Positions 63,708 to 64,000 of a stretch of DNA of 64,000 nt are shown piece after piece (the first letter of the stretch is position 1; the number at the start of each line of letters is the position of its first letter). Below the pieces are notes generated by a model. The model was not told the DNA's origin and did no database searches. It saw only the letters and a list, made by a program, of their open reading frames with translations. The translations under genes were made by a program, and so were the position numbers. Source of the stretch: Phycisphaerae bacterium (lineage in GTDB: Bacteria > Planctomycetota > Phycisphaerae > Phycisphaerales > UBA1924); contig BQMO01000021.1 of NCBI GenBank assembly GCA_022180725.1, forward strand, positions 1 to 64,000. Reading direction: 5' to 3'.

Positions 63708-63743
63708 GACTTGAACGCGATTCGCCGTCACCCCACCGGACCC

Positions 63744-64000
63744 ATGTGCGGAATCGCCGGCATCTTCCGAATCTTCTCGCCCGGCGTGGCCCCCCCGCCG
63801 CTGCTGGAGTCCATCCCCGAAGCGTGGCTCGACCTGCTCGATGATTCGATCAAGCACCGAGGCCCCGACGGCCAAGGCCGCTTCCGCGACCGAGTCGTCC
63901 GGGCCGACGGCGTGACCGCGGATGTCGCGTTCGTGCACCGGCGCCTTTCGATCCTCGACCACGCGGGCGGCGCCCAGCCGATGGTCCTGGACGCGGGGGG
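63744..64000 (+). CDS. Asparagine synthase, glutamine-hydrolysing (N-terminal part)
   Basis: The window ends within this gene. The visible 85 codons start MCGIAGIFRIF, where Cys2 is the glutaminase nucleophile, followed by KHRGPDGQG and VHRRLSILDHAGG, the standard AsnB glutamine amidotransferase motifs. The first part has an insert (SPGVAPPPLLESIPEAWLDLL) longer than in E. coli AsnB. The synthetase domain lies beyond the window. It may make asparagine or act on a surface-polysaccharide precursor, as AsnB-like enzymes near sugar genes do. The start has no strong Shine-Dalgarno. Confidence 0.9.
   Translation, partial: MCGIAGIFRIFSPGVAPPPLLESIPEAWLDLLDDSIKHRGPDGQGRFRDRVVRADGVTADVAFVHRRLSILDHAGGAQPMVLDAG

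Overview
The window is GC-rich, densely packed bacterial chromosome and contains no tRNA, rRNA, transposon or CRISPR array that I can see. The gene mix points to Planctomycetota, probably class Phycisphaerae. That is an inference from the combination of PEP-CTERM-like exported proteins, a dockerin-like protein, many prepilin-type proteins, a large type II secretion (T2SS) operon, an SUMF1-domain protein, a collagen-like surface protein, ribonuclease Y and CsrA. No taxonomic marker gene is present to prove it.

Layout. 0.2-3 kb: FtsK DNA translocase. 3-7 kb: exported proteins, including a dockerin-like gene broken by a poly-G frameshift and an amber codon. 7-11 kb: minus-strand set of M48 protease, M20 peptidase and class-III aminotransferase. 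11-19 kb: plus-strand PEP-CTERM metalloprotease-like protein, ABC exporter pair, methyltransferase, cysteine desulfurase and collagen-like surface protein. 19-27 kb: RRM RNA-binding protein with a clear terminator, YhhQ-type transporter, a cobalamin-binding/MeaB-type GTPase fusion, ScpB, DUF58 and TgpA-like transglutaminase genes, and a PilZ-like protein. 27-35 kb: a lipoprotein, ribonuclease Y, a small conserved-looking protein, a parvulin-like protein, a prepilin-type protein, then serA-serC of serine biosynthesis.

35-54 kb is the most coherent block, all on the minus strand: gspE-F-G-H-I-J-K-L-M-C-D, then a lipoprotein and the DEAH RNA helicase gene hrpA. Many junctions are 4-base stop/start overlaps, so the block is probably translationally coupled. 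Immediately upstream of gspE lie three tandem paralogues (53.8-58.0 kb) encoding exported helical proteins with LTxxQ-like repeats, followed by a large lipoprotein. Together they suggest an envelope and secretion locus. 59-64 kb: NifU-domain protein, csrA with a good promoter, ndk, UDP-glucose dehydrogenase, a solitary DNA methyltransferase, a membrane protein, and the start of an asparagine synthase that runs off the window.

No completely unknown multi-gene defence or mobile system is evident. The best leads are the three-paralogue LTxxQ family beside the T2SS, the standalone B12-domain/G-protein fusion, the doubly interrupted dockerin gene, the coupling of hrpA to secretion genes, and the low-complexity tails on several T2SS subunits. 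All functions are read from motifs and family knowledge; no database search was run.
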